The position numbers were made by a program, and so were the translations under genes. Under the pieces are notes generated by a model. The model was not told the DNA's origin, made no database searches, and saw only the letters and a program-made list of their open reading frames with translations. This document shows positions 17,569-28,238 of a stretch of 64,000 bases of DNA, piece by piece (position 1 is the stretch's first letter; the number at the start of each line of letters is the position of its first letter). The DNA comes from Rubrivivax gelatinosus IL144 (GTDB taxonomy: Bacteria > Pseudomonadota > Gammaproteobacteria > Burkholderiales > Burkholderiaceae_C): NCBI RefSeq assembly GCF_000284255.1, contig NC_017075.1, positions 868,001 to 932,000 of the forward strand, written 5' to 3'.

Positions 17569-19023
17569 ATGAGTCTTGACGCCGAGCGCATGTCACGCGT
17601 GGACACCGCGTGGCTGCGCATGGACAACGACGTCAACCTGATGATGATCGTCGGGGTCTGGCTGCTCGAACCCGGCATCACGCTGGCGGCGCTGCGCCGC
17701 CGTGTCGAGGAGCGGTTCCTGCGCTACGCACGCTTTCGCCAGCGTGCCGTGCCCGACCTGCTGGGCGCCTCCTGGGTCGAGGACCAGGACTTCGACCTCT
17801 CGCGCCACGTCGTCGCCACCAAGCTGCCGCGCCGCCGCGGCCAGGACGAGCGCACCGCGCTGAAGGCCTTGTGCGCCGAACTCGCCGCCACTCCGCTGGA
17901 CCCCCAGCGCCCGCTGTGGCAGTTCCACCTGATCGAACACTACGAAGGCGGTTCGGCCATCGTCGTGCGCCTGCACCACTGCATCGCCGACGGCATCGCG
18001 CTGATCTCGGTGATGCTGTCGATCACCGACGGCGGCGCCGAGCCGCCGAAGCACCCGCAGCACGCGCACGGCCACGACCACGCGCACGAGCACGAGCACG
18101 ACTGGCTCGCCGACGCGGTGCTGCGCCCGATCACCGACCTCACGGTCAAGGCCATCGGCATGTACGGCAACGGCGTCGCACGCTCGATGGAGATGCTGGC
18201 GCACCCGCAGGCGCCGCTGTGGGGCTCGCTGGCGGTGGCTCGCCACGGCTGGCAGGTGGTGCACGACGCCGCCTCGCTGGCGCTGATGGCCGACGACTCG
18301 CCGACCGCGCTCAAAGGCAAACCCGGCGGCCTGAAAGCCGTCGGCTGGAACGAACCGCTGCCGCTGGACACCGTCAAGGCCGTCGGCAAGGCGCTGGGCT
18401 GCTCGATCAACGACGTGCTGCTGGCCTGCGTGGCCGGCGCCATCGGTCGCTACCTGCACGAATGCGGCGACGACCCTTCGGGCAAGGAGATCCGGGCGAT
18501 GGTGCCGGTGAACCTGCGGCCGATGGACAAGGCCTGGCAGCTGGGCAACCGCTTCGGCTTGGCGCCGCTGGTGCTGCCGATCGGCATCGAGAACCCCATC
18601 GAACGCGTCTACGCCGTGCGCCAGCGCATGGCCGAGCTGAAGGGCAGCTACCAGCCGCTGCTGGCGTTCGCGGTGCTGGCGATGGCCGGTTTCCTCGTCA
18701 AGCCGGTGCAGGACGCGGTGCTGAACCTCTTCGCGCGCAAGACCACCGCGGTGATGACCAACGTGCCCGGCCCGCGCGAGCCGCTGAAGTTCTGCGGCTC
18801 GACGCTGCGCCAGACCATGTTCTGGGTGCCGGCCTCGGGCGACGTCGGCCTGGGCGTCAGCGTGCTCAGCTACGGCGGCGGCGTGCAGTTCGGCCTGATC
18901 GCCGACACCGCGCTGTGCCCCGACCCCGAGGCCATCGTCGAACGTTTCGAGCCCGAGTTCGAGAAGCTGCTCTGGCTGACGATGATGCTGCCCTGGCCGG
19001 GCGAGGAAGGCGCGGCCGCTTAA
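17569..19023 (+). CDS. Wax ester synthase/acyl-CoA:diacylglycerol acyltransferase (WS/DGAT)
   Basis: Makes storage neutral lipids by transferring an acyl group from acyl-CoA to a fatty alcohol or diacylglycerol. The catalytic motif HHCIADG (HHxxxDG) lies at residues 136-142. The later GNRFGLAPLVLPIGIENP and TNVPGPREPL segments are typical of the family, and the 484-residue length is normal. Directly after the active site (about residues 162-181) is a histidine-rich stretch (HPQHAHGHDHAHEHEHD) unusual for the family. The stop overlaps that of the convergent TPR gene. ACBP and a PHA-granule protein are neighbours. Confidence 0.93.
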   Translation: MSLDAERMSRVDTAWLRMDNDVNLMMIVGVWLLEPGITLAALRRRVEERFLRYARFRQRAVPDLLGASWVEDQDFDLSRHVVATKLPRRRGQDERTALKALCAELAATPLDPQRPLWQFHLIEHYEGGSAIVVRLHHCIADGIALISVMLSITDGGAEPPKHPQHAHGHDHAHEHEHDWLADAVLRPITDLTVKAIGMYGNGVARSMEMLAHPQAPLWGSLAVARHGWQVVHDAASLALMADDSPTALKGKPGGLKAVGWNEPLPLDTVKAVGKALGCSINDVLLACVAGAIGRYLHECGDDPSGKEIRAMVPVNLRPMDKAWQLGNRFGLAPLVLPIGIENPIERVYAVRQRMAELKGSYQPLLAFAVLAMAGFLVKPVQDAVLNLFARKTTAVMTNVPGPREPLKFCGSTLRQTMFWVPASGDVGLGVSVLSYGGGVQFGLIADTALCPDPEAIVERFEPEFEKLLWLTMMLPWPGEEGAAA

Positions 19024-19796
19024 GCGTTCTGCAGCGCCAGCTTCGCCGCCTCGACCTCCAGCCGCTCGGTCGCATCCAGCGGCACGTGCCTCGCCGCTTC
19101 TTCCAGCAGCCGCCGTGCTTCGGGCCGCGCCGCCTCGCCTTCGAGGATCAGCAGCCCGCGCGCGACCTCGACCTTGACGATCGCGCTGGCCGGGTTCAGC
19201 GCCAGCGCCTGGCGGTAGTGCGCCAGGCCCTTGCCGGCATCGGCGCCTTCGGTCATCGCCAGCAGCCGGCCGACGCGCGCAATGGCTTCGGCGTGGAAGG
19301 TGGCCAGCGCCAGGTGGGCTTCGGGGTGCTTCGGTGCCAGCGCCAGCGTGCGCTCCAGCGACTGCCGCACCTGCGGCGCCAGGCGTTCGGCGACCAGCTT
19401 CAGCAGGTCCAGCGACTCGGCGCGGCGCCCCAGCGCGTAGGCGTGCCAGAACCAGCCCGCCGGGTTGGCGGGTTCGGCCTTCTGCTGGGCAAGAGCGCGG
19501 CGCGCGACCTCGTCGTACATCGCCAGCCGCGTGCGTTCGGTGCGTTCGAGGTAGGTGCCCTGCAGCGCCTGGGCCTTGTTGGCCAGCGTGACGCCGGCAG
19601 GCCCCAGCGCCAGCGCGGCGTCGTAGGCGGCGCGGAACTCGCCGGCGTGGAATCGTGCCCATGCCGCGAGCAGCGCCGCATCGCGCGGCAGCGGCTCGGC
19701 GTCGCCGACATGCAGCCGCTTCCAGCGCCGGCGCAGCGCTGCCGGCTCGTGCACGTAGCCCGCGTCGGGCCAGGGGAAACGCACCCAGCGCGCCAT
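19020..19796 (-). CDS. TPR-repeat protein, function unknown
   Basis: A 258-residue helical protein without signal peptide. It contains TPR-like repeats, including AAWARFHAGEFRAAYDAALAL, the region around WFWHAYALGRRAESLDLL, and ALAHYRQALALNPAS-type helices in the second half. The start ATG overlaps the stop of the tetR gene (TGATG), so the two are likely co-transcribed. It converges with the WS/DGAT gene, overlapping it by four bases. I do not recognise a specific function. Confidence 0.72.
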   Translation of the reverse strand: MARWVRFPWPDAGYVHEPAALRRRWKRLHVGDAEPLPRDAALLAAWARFHAGEFRAAYDAALALGPAGVTLANKAQALQGTYLERTERTRLAMYDEVARRALAQQKAEPANPAGWFWHAYALGRRAESLDLLKLVAERLAPQVRQSLERTLALAPKHPEAHLALATFHAEAIARVGRLLAMTEGADAGKGLAHYRQALALNPASAIVKVEVARGLLILEGEAARPEARRLLEEAARHVPLDATERLEVEAAKLALQNA

Positions 19797-20452
19797 CAGG
19801 CGCGGTAGGGCGCGGCCAGCGCGTTCAGGTGCGCGCGTGACTCGACGTCCAGATAGGGCAGCAGCAGGCTCATCGTGTGCCAGGCGCCACGCGCCAGCGC
19901 CGCGCCGGCGCCTTCGGGCTCCAGCGCCCGGCGCGGGTCGCGCACGTATTCGTAGCTCAGCCAGTAGGTCAGCACGACGACCATCGCGGTGGCCAGCGGC
20001 TCGGCCTCCTCGGGCGTCAGCTTCACCGCGCCGGCACCCGACAGCCCGGCCAGCAGCTCGCGCACCGCCTCGCCCTTGTGGCGCAACACGAACTGGAAGT
20101 GCGTCTCCAGTCGCCGGTTCTTGCTGAGCAGGTCGTTCAGGTCGCGGTAGAGGAAGCGGTACTGCCACACCAGCTCGAAGAACATGTGCAGGAACAGCCA
20201 CGCGTCCTCGACGTTGCGCACGCCGTCGGCGGCGCGCAGCAACTCGTCCAGCGCGCGTTCGTAACGGTCGAACAGCGCGTTGATCAGCTCGTCCTTGGCC
20301 GGGTAGTGGTAGTACAGGTTGCCGGGGCTGATGCCGAGCTCGGCCGAGATCAGCGTCGTGCTGACGTTCGGCTCGCCGAACCGGTTGAAGAGGTCCAGCG
20401 TCACCTCGAGGATGCGTTCCGCGGTGCGCCGCGGCTTCTTGGGCGTCGGCAT
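19796..20452 (-). CDS. TetR-family transcriptional regulator
   Basis: An N-terminal TetR helix-turn-helix covers about residues 8-55 (AERILEVTLDLFNRFGEPNV followed by AELGISPGNLYYHYPAKDEL). A long C-terminal ligand domain begins with the DAWLFLHMFFELVWQYRFLYRD region, as in regulators of fatty-acid or storage genes. I use the MPTPKK start (218 residues); an ATG four codons upstream at 20464 is equally possible. It is divergent from the ABC exporter with only 57 bases between starts, so it may control that exporter, itself, or both. The ligand is unknown. Confidence 0.88.
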   Translation of the reverse strand: MPTPKKPRRTAERILEVTLDLFNRFGEPNVSTTLISAELGISPGNLYYHYPAKDELINALFDRYERALDELLRAADGVRNVEDAWLFLHMFFELVWQYRFLYRDLNDLLSKNRRLETHFQFVLRHKGEAVRELLAGLSGAGAVKLTPEEAEPLATAMVVVLTYWLSYEYVRDPRRALEPEGAGAALARGAWHTMSLLLPYLDVESRAHLNALAAPYRA

Positions 20453-20494
20453 GGTGCGGACCATTGTGCACCGAGGGGTCTGGAGCGCGCTGCC

Positions 20495-20500
20495 TACAAT
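20495..20500 (+). promoter_or_regulatory. -10 element upstream of the ABC exporter
   Basis: TACAAT ends ten bases before the ATG at 20510, so the transcript would have almost no leader. No -35 element at the right distance was found. The site sits in the 57-base gap shared with the divergent tetR gene. Confidence 0.45.
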
Positions 20501-20509
20501 GCGCGCCCG

Positions 20510-21414
<905 letters not shown>

Positions 21415-21415
<1 letters not shown>

Positions 21416-22185
21416 TGGCCGCGATCGACCTGGCCGGCGCCGGCACGCTGTTCCGCAAGGAGGTGCTGCGCTTCTGGAAGGTGGCCTTCCAGACCGTCGC
21501 CGCGCCGGTGCTGACGGCGGTGCTGTACCTGCTGATCTTCGGCCATGTGCTGGAGGACCACGTCGAGGTCTTCCCCGGCGTGCGCTACACGAGCTTTCTC
21601 GTGCCCGGGCTGGTGATGATGAGCGTGCTGCAGAACGCCTTCGCCAACACCAGCTCCTCGCTGATCCAGAGCAAGATCACCGGCAACCTCGTCTTCCTGC
21701 TGCTGACGCCGCTGTCGCACTGGGCCTGGTTCGTCGCCTACGTCGCGGCCTCGGCGGTGCGCGGGCTGGTCGTCGGGCTGGGCGTGCTGCTGGTCACCGT
21801 CTGGTTCGCGCCGCTGCACCTGGCCGAGCCGTGGTGGGTGCTGGTCTTCGCCGCGCTGGGCGCCGGCATGCTGGGCGCGCTGGGCCTGATCGCCGGGCTC
21901 TGGGCGGAGAAGTTCGACCAGCTCGCCGCGTTCCAGAACTTCATCGTCATGCCGATGACCTTTCTGTCGGGGGTCTTCTACTCGGTGAAGTCGCTGCCCG
22001 GCGTCTGGCAGGCGGTGAGCCACCTGAACCCCTTCTTCTACATGATCGACGGCTTCCGTCGCGGCTTCTTCGGCGCCAGCGACGTCTCGCCCTGGCTCAG
22101 CCTGGCGATCGTCGGCACGAGCTTCGTCGTCGTCTCGGCGATCGCCCTGCGCCTGCTGGCGTCGGGCTACAAGCTGCGCTCATGA
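21415..22185 (+). CDS. ABC-2 type exporter, permease (YadH-like)
   Basis: A 256-residue membrane protein with about six transmembrane helices, starting MAAIDLAGAGTLFRKEVLRFWKV as in YadH-like permeases. Conserved ABC-2 features are LVPGLVMMSVLQNAFANTSSS and, near the C-terminus, MPMTFLSGVFYSVKSLP and HLNPFFYMIDGFR. Its ATG overlaps the stop of the ATPase gene. It probably forms a dimeric export channel with that ATPase. The substrate cannot be inferred. Confidence 0.92.
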
Positions 22186-22205
22186 CGCCCTCCGCGGCGG
22201 CCTGA

Positions 22206-22211
22206 GATAAT
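22206..22211 (+). promoter_or_regulatory. -10 element upstream of the ClpP-like gene
   Basis: GATAAT lies 30 bases before the ATG of the ClpP-like gene, in the 56-base gap after the permease gene. No clear -35 is visible. It would allow the protease-bolA pair to be expressed apart from the exporter. Confidence 0.35.
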
Positions 22212-22241
22212 CGCCTCCCAACCCCTGCACGAGCCCCGAGC

Positions 22242-22847
22242 ATGACGCACATCCACGCCGCCAGCGAAGCCAAGCCTGCCGAAAAGGACGCTGCCAAGCC
22301 CGCCGGCGGCCTGCAGGAACAGCTGTCGTTCAAGTCGCGCTTCGTCCTCGTCTTCGGCGAGATCGACGACAAGCTGGCGCGCGCCACCTGCGAGCGCCTG
22401 ATCGCGCTGTCGCAGGACTCCGACGCGCCGATCCACATGCTGATCAGCAGCCCGGGCGGCCACGTGGAGAGCGGCGACGCGATCCACGACATGATCCGCT
22501 TCATCAACGCGCCGGTGACGACCATCGGCAGCGGCTGGGTCGCCAGCGCCGGCACGCACATCTACCTGGCCGCGCCCAAGGAGCGCCGGGTCTGCCTGCC
22601 GAACACGCGTTTCATGATCCACCAGCCCGCGGGCGGCGCCGGCGGCCGGGCCACCGACATCGCGATCCAGGCCAAGGAAATCATCAAGACCCGCGAACGC
22701 ATCGCCCGCGTCGTCGCCACCCAGACCGGCCAGAAGATCGAGAAGGTCATGGCCGACATGGAGCGCGACTACTGGATGAGCGCCGACGAGGCCATCGCCT
22801 ACGGCATCGTCTCGCGCGTCATCGAACGCCAGACGGAACTCGCCTGA
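22242..22847 (+). CDS. ClpP-family serine protease paralogue
   Basis: A 201-residue ClpP/crotonase-fold protease. The triad residues can be placed: Ser in GSGWVASAGTHIYLAA, His in FMIHQPAGGAGG, and Asp in ERDYWMSADEAIAYGIV. The sequence around the serine differs from housekeeping ClpP (E. coli ICMGQAASMG), and the N-terminus is a charged Ala/Lys-rich extension. No clpX, lon or tig gene is next to it, so this is likely a second ClpP whose ATPase partner, if any, is encoded elsewhere. The stop overlaps the bolA start. Confidence 0.86.
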   Translation: MTHIHAASEAKPAEKDAAKPAGGLQEQLSFKSRFVLVFGEIDDKLARATCERLIALSQDSDAPIHMLISSPGGHVESGDAIHDMIRFINAPVTTIGSGWVASAGTHIYLAAPKERRVCLPNTRFMIHQPAGGAGGRATDIAIQAKEIIKTRERIARVVATQTGQKIEKVMADMERDYWMSADEAIAYGIVSRVIERQTELA

Positions 22848-23107
22848 TGGCCGAGCCGACCGTCGCCGAGGTCCGCGGCTACATCGAGGCCGGGCTGCCC
22901 TGCGAGCACCTGCAGGTCGAAGGCGACGGCCGCCACTTCTTCGCCACCATCGTCTCGTCGGCCTTCGAGGGCCTGAACCGCGTGCGCCGCCACCAGCGGG
23001 TCTACGCCGCGCTGGGCGATAGAATGCGCGAGCAGATCCACGCGCTGTCGATGAAGACGCTCACGCCGGCCGAGTACTCGGCCCAAGGCGTTACCCACCA
23101 CCCCTGA
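22847..23107 (+). CDS. ibaG: BolA/IbaG-family protein
   Basis: An 86-residue BolA-fold protein. Members of the family bind [2Fe-2S] clusters with monothiol glutaredoxins. The conserved parts are the [17 protein letters not shown] region and [18 protein letters not shown], followed by [14 protein letters not shown]. Its position directly before murA matches E. coli ibaG (yrbA), which distinguishes it from BolA proper. The start overlaps the stop of the protease gene (TGATG). Confidence 0.9.
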   Translation: MAEPTVAEVRGYIEAGLPCEHLQVEGDGRHFFATIVSSAFEGLNRVRRHQRVYAALGDRMREQIHALSMKTLTPAEYSAQGVTHHP

Positions 23108-23189
23108 CACGGCACCTGCGGCGCGCCGCGGGTGGCCGCGTGCTGCGCTGCCGCCCGTCCCGTGCCGCGTGCTTTTTCCGAGCACCAGC

Positions 23190-24455
23190 ATGGACAAACT
23201 CCTGATCCGCGGCGGCCGCCGCCTCCAAGGCGAGGTGTCGATTTCCGGCGCCAAGAACGCCGCGCTGCCCGAACTCTGCGCCGCGCTGCTGTGCGCCGAG
23301 CCGCTGACGCTGGACAACGTGCCGCGCCTGCAGGACGTGGCGACGATGCTGTCGCTGCTGCGCCGCATGGGCGTCGCCGTCGAGCGCCCCGAAGACCAGC
23401 CGGCTCGCGTGACGCTCGCCGCGCCCGACAGCCTGGACCCGGTCGCGCCCTACGAGCTCGTGAAGACGATGCGCGCGTCGATCCTCGTGCTCGGCCCGTT
23501 GCTGGCGCGTTTCGGCCGCGCGACGGTGTCGCTGCCCGGCGGCTGCGCTATCGGCTCGCGCCCGGTCGACCAGCACATCAAGGGCCTGCAGGCGATGGGC
23601 GCGACGGTCAAGGTCGAGCACGGCAACATCGTCGCCAGCGCCGGCCGCCTGCGCGGCGCGCGCATCACGACCGACATGATCACCGTCACCGGCACCGAGA
23701 ACCTGCTGATGGCCGCGGCGCTGGCCGAAGGCGAGACGGTGCTGGAGAACGCCGCCCAGGAGCCCGAGGTCACCGACCTGGCCGAGCTGCTGATCGCGAT
23801 GGGCGCGAAGATCGAAGGCCACGGCAGCGGCCGCATCCGCATCCAGGGTGTCGAGCGCCTGCACGCGCCGGCCGCGCCGCACCGCATCGTGCCCGACCGC
23901 ATCGAAGCCGGCACCTTCCTCTGCGCGGTGGCCGCCGCTGGCGGCGAGGCCGTGCTGCGCGATGCGCGTGCCGAGCACCTGGACGCCGTCATCACCAAGC
24001 TGCGCGAGGCCGGCGTCGCCATCGAGTCGGGCGAGGACTGGATCCGCGTGCGCGCCGATGCCCGCCCGAAGGCGGTGAGCTTTCGCACCAGCGAGTACCC
24101 GGCCTTCCCGACCGACATGCAGGCCCAGTTCATGGCCGTCGACTGCGTCGCCGAAGGTGCCGCCAAGGTCGCGGAGACGATCTTCGAGAACCGCTTCATG
24201 CACGTCAACGAGCTGGTGCGCCTGGGCGCACGCATCCAGGTCGACGGCCACACGGCGATGATCCAGGGCGTCGACACGCTCTCCGGCGCCACCGTGATGG
24301 CGACCGACCTGCGCGCCTCGGCCAGCCTGGTCATCGCCGGCCTGGTGGCCGAAGGCGAGACCACGGTGGAGCGCATCTACCATCTGGACCGCGGCTACGA
24401 CCGCATGGAAGCCAAGCTGCGCGCCCTGGGCGCCGACATCGAGCGCGTCCGATGA
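23190..24455 (+). CDS. murA: UDP-N-acetylglucosamine 1-carboxyvinyltransferase
   Basis: First committed enzyme of peptidoglycan synthesis: adds enolpyruvate from PEP to UDP-GlcNAc. The start [20 protein letters not shown] gives 421 residues. The active-site loop [17 protein letters not shown] carries the catalytic cysteine (Cys119), the form that fosfomycin alkylates; an Asp here would indicate natural resistance. [14 protein letters not shown] and [11 protein letters not shown] are also conserved. The stop overlaps the hisG start (ATGA), joining cell-wall and histidine genes in one transcript, as in many Burkholderiales. Confidence 0.97.
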   Translation: MDKLLIRGGRRLQGEVSISGAKNAALPELCAALLCAEPLTLDNVPRLQDVATMLSLLRRMGVAVERPEDQPARVTLAAPDSLDPVAPYELVKTMRASILVLGPLLARFGRATVSLPGGCAIGSRPVDQHIKGLQAMGATVKVEHGNIVASAGRLRGARITTDMITVTGTENLLMAAALAEGETVLENAAQEPEVTDLAELLIAMGAKIEGHGSGRIRIQGVERLHAPAAPHRIVPDRIEAGTFLCAVAAAGGEAVLRDARAEHLDAVITKLREAGVAIESGEDWIRVRADARPKAVSFRTSEYPAFPTDMQAQFMAVDCVAEGAAKVAETIFENRFMHVNELVRLGARIQVDGHTAMIQGVDTLSGATVMATDLRASASLVIAGLVAEGETTVERIYHLDRGYDRMEAKLRALGADIERVR

Positions 24456-25093
24456 TCACCCTCGCACTGTCCAAGGGCCGCATCTTCGAGGACTCGCTGC
24501 CGCTGCTGGCGGCCGCCGGCATCGAGGTGCTGGAGGATCCGGAGAAGAGCCGCAAGCTGATCATCGGCACCACGCGGCCCGACGTGCGCGTCGTGCTGGT
24601 GCGCGCCAGCGACGTGCCGACCTACGTGCAGCACGGCGGCGCCGACCTGGGCGTCGCCGGCCTGGACGTGTTGCTGGAGCACGGCGACGGCCTGTACCGG
24701 CCGCTGGACCTGCGCATCGCGCGTTGCCGCATGAGCGTCGCCACACGCGCCGACTTCGACTACGCGCACGCCGTGCGCCAGGGCGCGCGCATCCGCGTCG
24801 CCACCAAGTACACCCAGATCGCGCGCCAGCACTTCGCCGCCAAAGGCGTGCACGTCGACCTGATCAAGCTCTACGGCTCGATGGAGCTGGCGCCGCTGAC
24901 CGGCCTGGCCGACGCCATCGTCGACCTGGTGTCGACCGGCAGCACGCTGAAGGCCAACCAGCTCGTCGAGGTCGAGAAGATCATGGACATCTCGTCGCGC
25001 CTGGTCGTCAACCCGGCCGCGCTGAAGTTGAAGCGCGCCCCGCTGCGCGCGCTGATCGACGCCTTCGAGCAAGCCGTGGAGTCCCGCGCATGA
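24452..25093 (+). CDS. hisG: ATP phosphoribosyltransferase catalytic subunit, short form
   Basis: First enzyme of histidine synthesis, joining ATP and PRPP. At 213 residues it is the short HisG that lacks the C-terminal regulatory ACT-like domain and needs HisZ as partner; no hisZ lies in the window. Conserved parts are [11 protein letters not shown], the [13 protein letters not shown] region, and the PRPP-binding loop [13 protein letters not shown]. Its ATG overlaps the murA stop and its stop overlaps the hisD start. Histidine feedback control would act through HisZ. Confidence 0.95.
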   Translation: MITLALSKGRIFEDSLPLLAAAGIEVLEDPEKSRKLIIGTTRPDVRVVLVRASDVPTYVQHGGADLGVAGLDVLLEHGDGLYRPLDLRIARCRMSVATRADFDYAHAVRQGARIRVATKYTQIARQHFAAKGVHVDLIKLYGSMELAPLTGLADAIVDLVSTGSTLKANQLVEVEKIMDISSRLVVNPAALKLKRAPLRALIDAFEQAVESRA

Positions 25094-26409
25094 GCCCCGT
25101 CGCCATCACCCGCCTGTCCACCGCCGACGCCGGCTTCGAGGCCGGCTTCCAGCGTGTGCTGCACTGGTCGGCCGAGACCGATGCCGAGATCGAGAACCGC
25201 GTCGCTGCGATCCTCGACGACGTGCGCCAGCGCGGCGACGCCGCTGTGCTGGAGTACACGGCACGTTTCGACCGCCTGCAGGCCGCTTCGGTCGCCGCGC
25301 TGGAGATCAGCGCCGACGAACTGCGCGGCGCATTGGCCGCGATCACGCCGGCGCAGCGCTCGGCGCTCGAAGCCGCCGCCGAACGGGTGCGCGACTACCA
25401 CCAGCGCCAGCTCCAGGCCTGCGGCCAGAGCTGGAGCTACCGCGACGCCGACGGCACGCTGCTGGGCCAGAAGGTCACGCCGCTGGACCGCGTCGGCATC
25501 TACGTGCCCGGCGGCAAGGCGGCCTACCCGTCGAGCGTGCTGATGAACGCGATCCCGGCCCAGGTGGCCGGTGTCGGCGAGATCGTGATGGTCGTGCCGA
25601 CGCCCGGCGGCGAGCGCAACGCGCTGGTGCTGGCCGCCGCCTCGGTGGCCGGCGCGCACCGCGTGTTCACGATCGGCGGCGCCCAGGCGGTGGCCGCGCT
25701 GGCCTACGGCACGGCCACCGTGCCGCGTGTCGACAAGATCACCGGCCCGGGCAACGCCTACGTCGCCAGCGCCAAACGCCGGGTCTTCGGCCAGGTCGGC
25801 ATCGACATGATCGCCGGGCCGAGCGAGATCCTGGTGCTGGCCGACGGCACGACGCCGGCCGACTGGGTGGCGATGGACCTGTTCAGCCAAGCCGAACACG
25901 ACGAACTGGCGCAGAGCATCCTGCTCAGCCCCGACGCCGGCTACATCGCCGCGGTGCAGGCCGAGATCGAGCGCCTGCTGCCGGCGATGCCGCGCCAGGC
26001 GACGATCCGCGCCTCGCTCGAAGGCCGCGGCGCGCTGATCCACACGCGTTCGATGGAAGAAGCCTGCGAGATCGCCAACCGCGTCGCGCCCGAGCACCTG
26101 GAAGTCAGCTCGGCCGAACCCGGCCGCTGGGAGCCGCTGCTGCGCCACGCCGGCGCGATCTTCCTCGGCGCCTTCACCAGCGAGAGCCTGGGCGACTACT
26201 GCGCCGGGCCCAACCACGTGCTGCCGACCTCGGGCACCGCGCGCTTCTCGTCGCCGCTGGGCGTCTACGATTTCCAGAAGCGCAGCAGCCTGATCGAGGT
26301 GAGCGAAGCCGGCGCCCAGGTGCTGGGCCCGATCGCCGCCGAGCTGGCCTACGGCGAAGGGCTGCAGGCCCACGCCCAGGCCGCCGAGTTCCGTCTGAAG
26401 CCCCGTTGA
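25090..26409 (+). CDS. hisD: Histidinol dehydrogenase
   Basis: Oxidises histidinol to histidine in two NAD-dependent steps. The 439-residue protein carries the NAD/substrate motifs [20 protein letters not shown] and [14 protein letters not shown], and the zinc/active-site region [12 protein letters not shown]. The late [20 protein letters not shown] signature is also present. It starts at an ATG overlapping the hisG stop by four bases. Confidence 0.97.
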   Translation: MSPVAITRLSTADAGFEAGFQRVLHWSAETDAEIENRVAAILDDVRQRGDAAVLEYTARFDRLQAASVAALEISADELRGALAAITPAQRSALEAAAERVRDYHQRQLQACGQSWSYRDADGTLLGQKVTPLDRVGIYVPGGKAAYPSSVLMNAIPAQVAGVGEIVMVVPTPGGERNALVLAAASVAGAHRVFTIGGAQAVAALAYGTATVPRVDKITGPGNAYVASAKRRVFGQVGIDMIAGPSEILVLADGTTPADWVAMDLFSQAEHDELAQSILLSPDAGYIAAVQAEIERLLPAMPRQATIRASLEGRGALIHTRSMEEACEIANRVAPEHLEVSSAEPGRWEPLLRHAGAIFLGAFTSESLGDYCAGPNHVLPTSGTARFSSPLGVYDFQKRSSLIEVSEAGAQVLGPIAAELAYGEGLQAHAQAAEFRLKPR

Positions 26410-26467
26410 GCCCGGCCTGAGCTCACCCGGTGACCGTGTCGCAGACCCCCAGACCCGAAAGCCCGCG

Positions 26468-27556
26468 ATGACTCCCGATCTCCCGTCCCTGATGGCCCGC
26501 GTCGTGCGCCAGGACATCCAGGGGCTGCACGCCTACGCGGTGCAGCCCTCGGCCGGCTTCGTCAAGCTGGACACGATGGAGAACCCGTACCCGCTGCCCG
26601 AGGCGCTGCAGCAGGCGCTGGGCGAGCGCCTGGGCCGCGTCGCGATCAACCGCTACCCGGCCGAACGCACCGAGGATCTGAAGGCCGCGCTGGCGCAGTT
26701 CGCCGGCCTGCCCGAAGGCTGCGCGCTGACCCTGGGCAACGGCTCCGACGAGATCATCACGATGCTCAGCCTGGCCTGCGCGGTGCCGGGCGCGGTCTTC
26801 ATGTCGCCGCTGCCCAGCTTCGTGATGTACGGGCTGTCGGCGGCGCTACAGGGCGTGCGCTTCGTCGGCGTGCCGCTGGCGGCCGATTTCGAGCTCGATG
26901 AGCGCGCGATGCTGGCGGCGATCGCCGAGCACCGGCCTTCGCTGCTGTATCTCTCGTACCCGAACAACCCGACCGGCAACCTCTGGGACGATGCCGTCGT
27001 CGACCGCCTGATCGCGGCGATGGGCGAAGCCGGCGGCCTGGTCGTGATGGACGAGGCCTATCAGCCCTTCGCCGCACGCGACTCGATGGCGCGGCTGGCG
27101 GCGCATCCGCACGTGCTGGTGATGCGCACGATGAGCAAGTTCGGCCTGGCCGGCGTGCGCATCGGCTACCTGATGGGCCGCAGCGCGCTGATCGCCGAGA
27201 TCGACAAGCTGCGCCCGCCGTTCAACGTCAGCGTGCTCAACGCCGAGGCCGCGTTGTTCGCGCTGGAACACGCCGACGAGTACGCGCGCCAGGCCGCCGA
27301 GATCCGCGCCCAGCGCCAGCGCCTGTACGAGGCGCTGCTGGCGATGCACGGCGTGCACCCCTGGCCCAGCGAGGCGAACATGATCCTCGCCCGTGTGCCC
27401 GACGCCGCAGCGGCCTTCGCCGGCATCAAGTCGCGCGGCGTGCTGGTGAAGAACGTCTCGGCACTGCACCCCTCGCTCGCCAACTGCCTGCGCCTGACCG
27501 TCGGTACCCCCGACGAGACGACCCGACTGATCGACGCGCTGCGCGCCAGCCTGTAG
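26468..27556 (+). CDS. hisC: Histidinol-phosphate aminotransferase
   Basis: PLP-dependent transaminase making histidinol phosphate from imidazole acetol phosphate. The 362-residue protein begins near LDTMENPYPLPEAL, has the PLP-phosphate loop LGNGSDEIITML, YPNNPTGNLWDD, VMDEAYQPF and the Schiff-base lysine in TMSKFGLAGVRIGYL. It starts 58 bases after hisD, a longer gap than elsewhere in the operon. HisC1-type clades with DNPYP-like motifs fit well. Confidence 0.95.
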   Translation: MTPDLPSLMARVVRQDIQGLHAYAVQPSAGFVKLDTMENPYPLPEALQQALGERLGRVAINRYPAERTEDLKAALAQFAGLPEGCALTLGNGSDEIITMLSLACAVPGAVFMSPLPSFVMYGLSAALQGVRFVGVPLAADFELDERAMLAAIAEHRPSLLYLSYPNNPTGNLWDDAVVDRLIAAMGEAGGLVVMDEAYQPFAARDSMARLAAHPHVLVMRTMSKFGLAGVRIGYLMGRSALIAEIDKLRPPFNVSVLNAEAALFALEHADEYARQAAEIRAQRQRLYEALLAMHGVHPWPSEANMILARVPDAAAAFAGIKSRGVLVKNVSALHPSLANCLRLTVGTPDETTRLIDALRASL

Positions 27557-27565
27557 AAGGACGCC

Positions 27566-28171
27566 ATGGACACCCGCACCGACGCCCGCACTGCCGAAGT
27601 CCGGCGCGACACCCGCGAGACGCGCATCCGCGTGCGCGTCGACCTCGACGGCCGCGGCGACGCCAAGCTCGCCACCGGCATCGGCTTTCTTGACCACATG
27701 CTCGACCAGGTGGCGCGCCACGGCATGATCGATCTGGAAGTCGAGTGCGAGGGCGACCTGCACATCGACGGCCACCACAGCGTCGAGGACATCGGCATCA
27801 CGCTGGGCCAGGCGGTCGCCAAGGCCGTCGGCGACAAGCGCGGCATCACGCGCTACGGCCACAGCTACGTGCCGCTGGACGAGGCGCTGTCGCGTGTCGT
27901 CGTCGACTTCTCCGGCCGCCCCGGGCTGGCCTTCGACGTCAAGTTCAGCGCCGGCATGATCGGCGCGCTGGACACCCAGCTCGTCTACGAGTTCTTCCAG
28001 GGCTTCGTCAACCACGCGCTGGTCACGCTGCACGTCGACAACCTGAAGGGCGTCAACGCGCACCACCAGTGCGAGACGGTGTTCAAGGCCTTCGGCCGCG
28101 CGCTGCGCATGGCGCTCGCCGCCGACGAACGTGCGGCCGGCATCGTGCCGTCGACGAAAGGTTGTTTGTGA
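27566..28171 (+). CDS. hisB: Imidazoleglycerol-phosphate dehydratase
   Basis: Dehydrates imidazole glycerol phosphate. The 201-residue single-domain form is used here; the phosphatase domain fused in enterobacterial HisB is absent, so histidinol phosphatase must be encoded elsewhere. Metal-binding motifs are present: [27 protein letters not shown] and [23 protein letters not shown] Shine-Dalgarno sequence precedes the ATG. Confidence 0.97.
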   Translation: MDTRTDARTAEVRRDTRETRIRVRVDLDGRGDAKLATGIGFLDHMLDQVARHGMIDLEVECEGDLHIDGHHSVEDIGITLGQAVAKAVGDKRGITRYGHSYVPLDEALSRVVVDFSGRPGLAFDVKFSAGMIGALDTQLVYEFFQGFVNHALVTLHVDNLKGVNAHHQCETVFKAFGRALRMALAADERAAGIVPSTKGCL

Positions 28172-28238
28172 GCGCGCAGGACTTGTCCGGCGCTCACTCC
28201 CGCCTGGCGGGATCGGCCGTCAGGCCGGAGGGTGCGCA

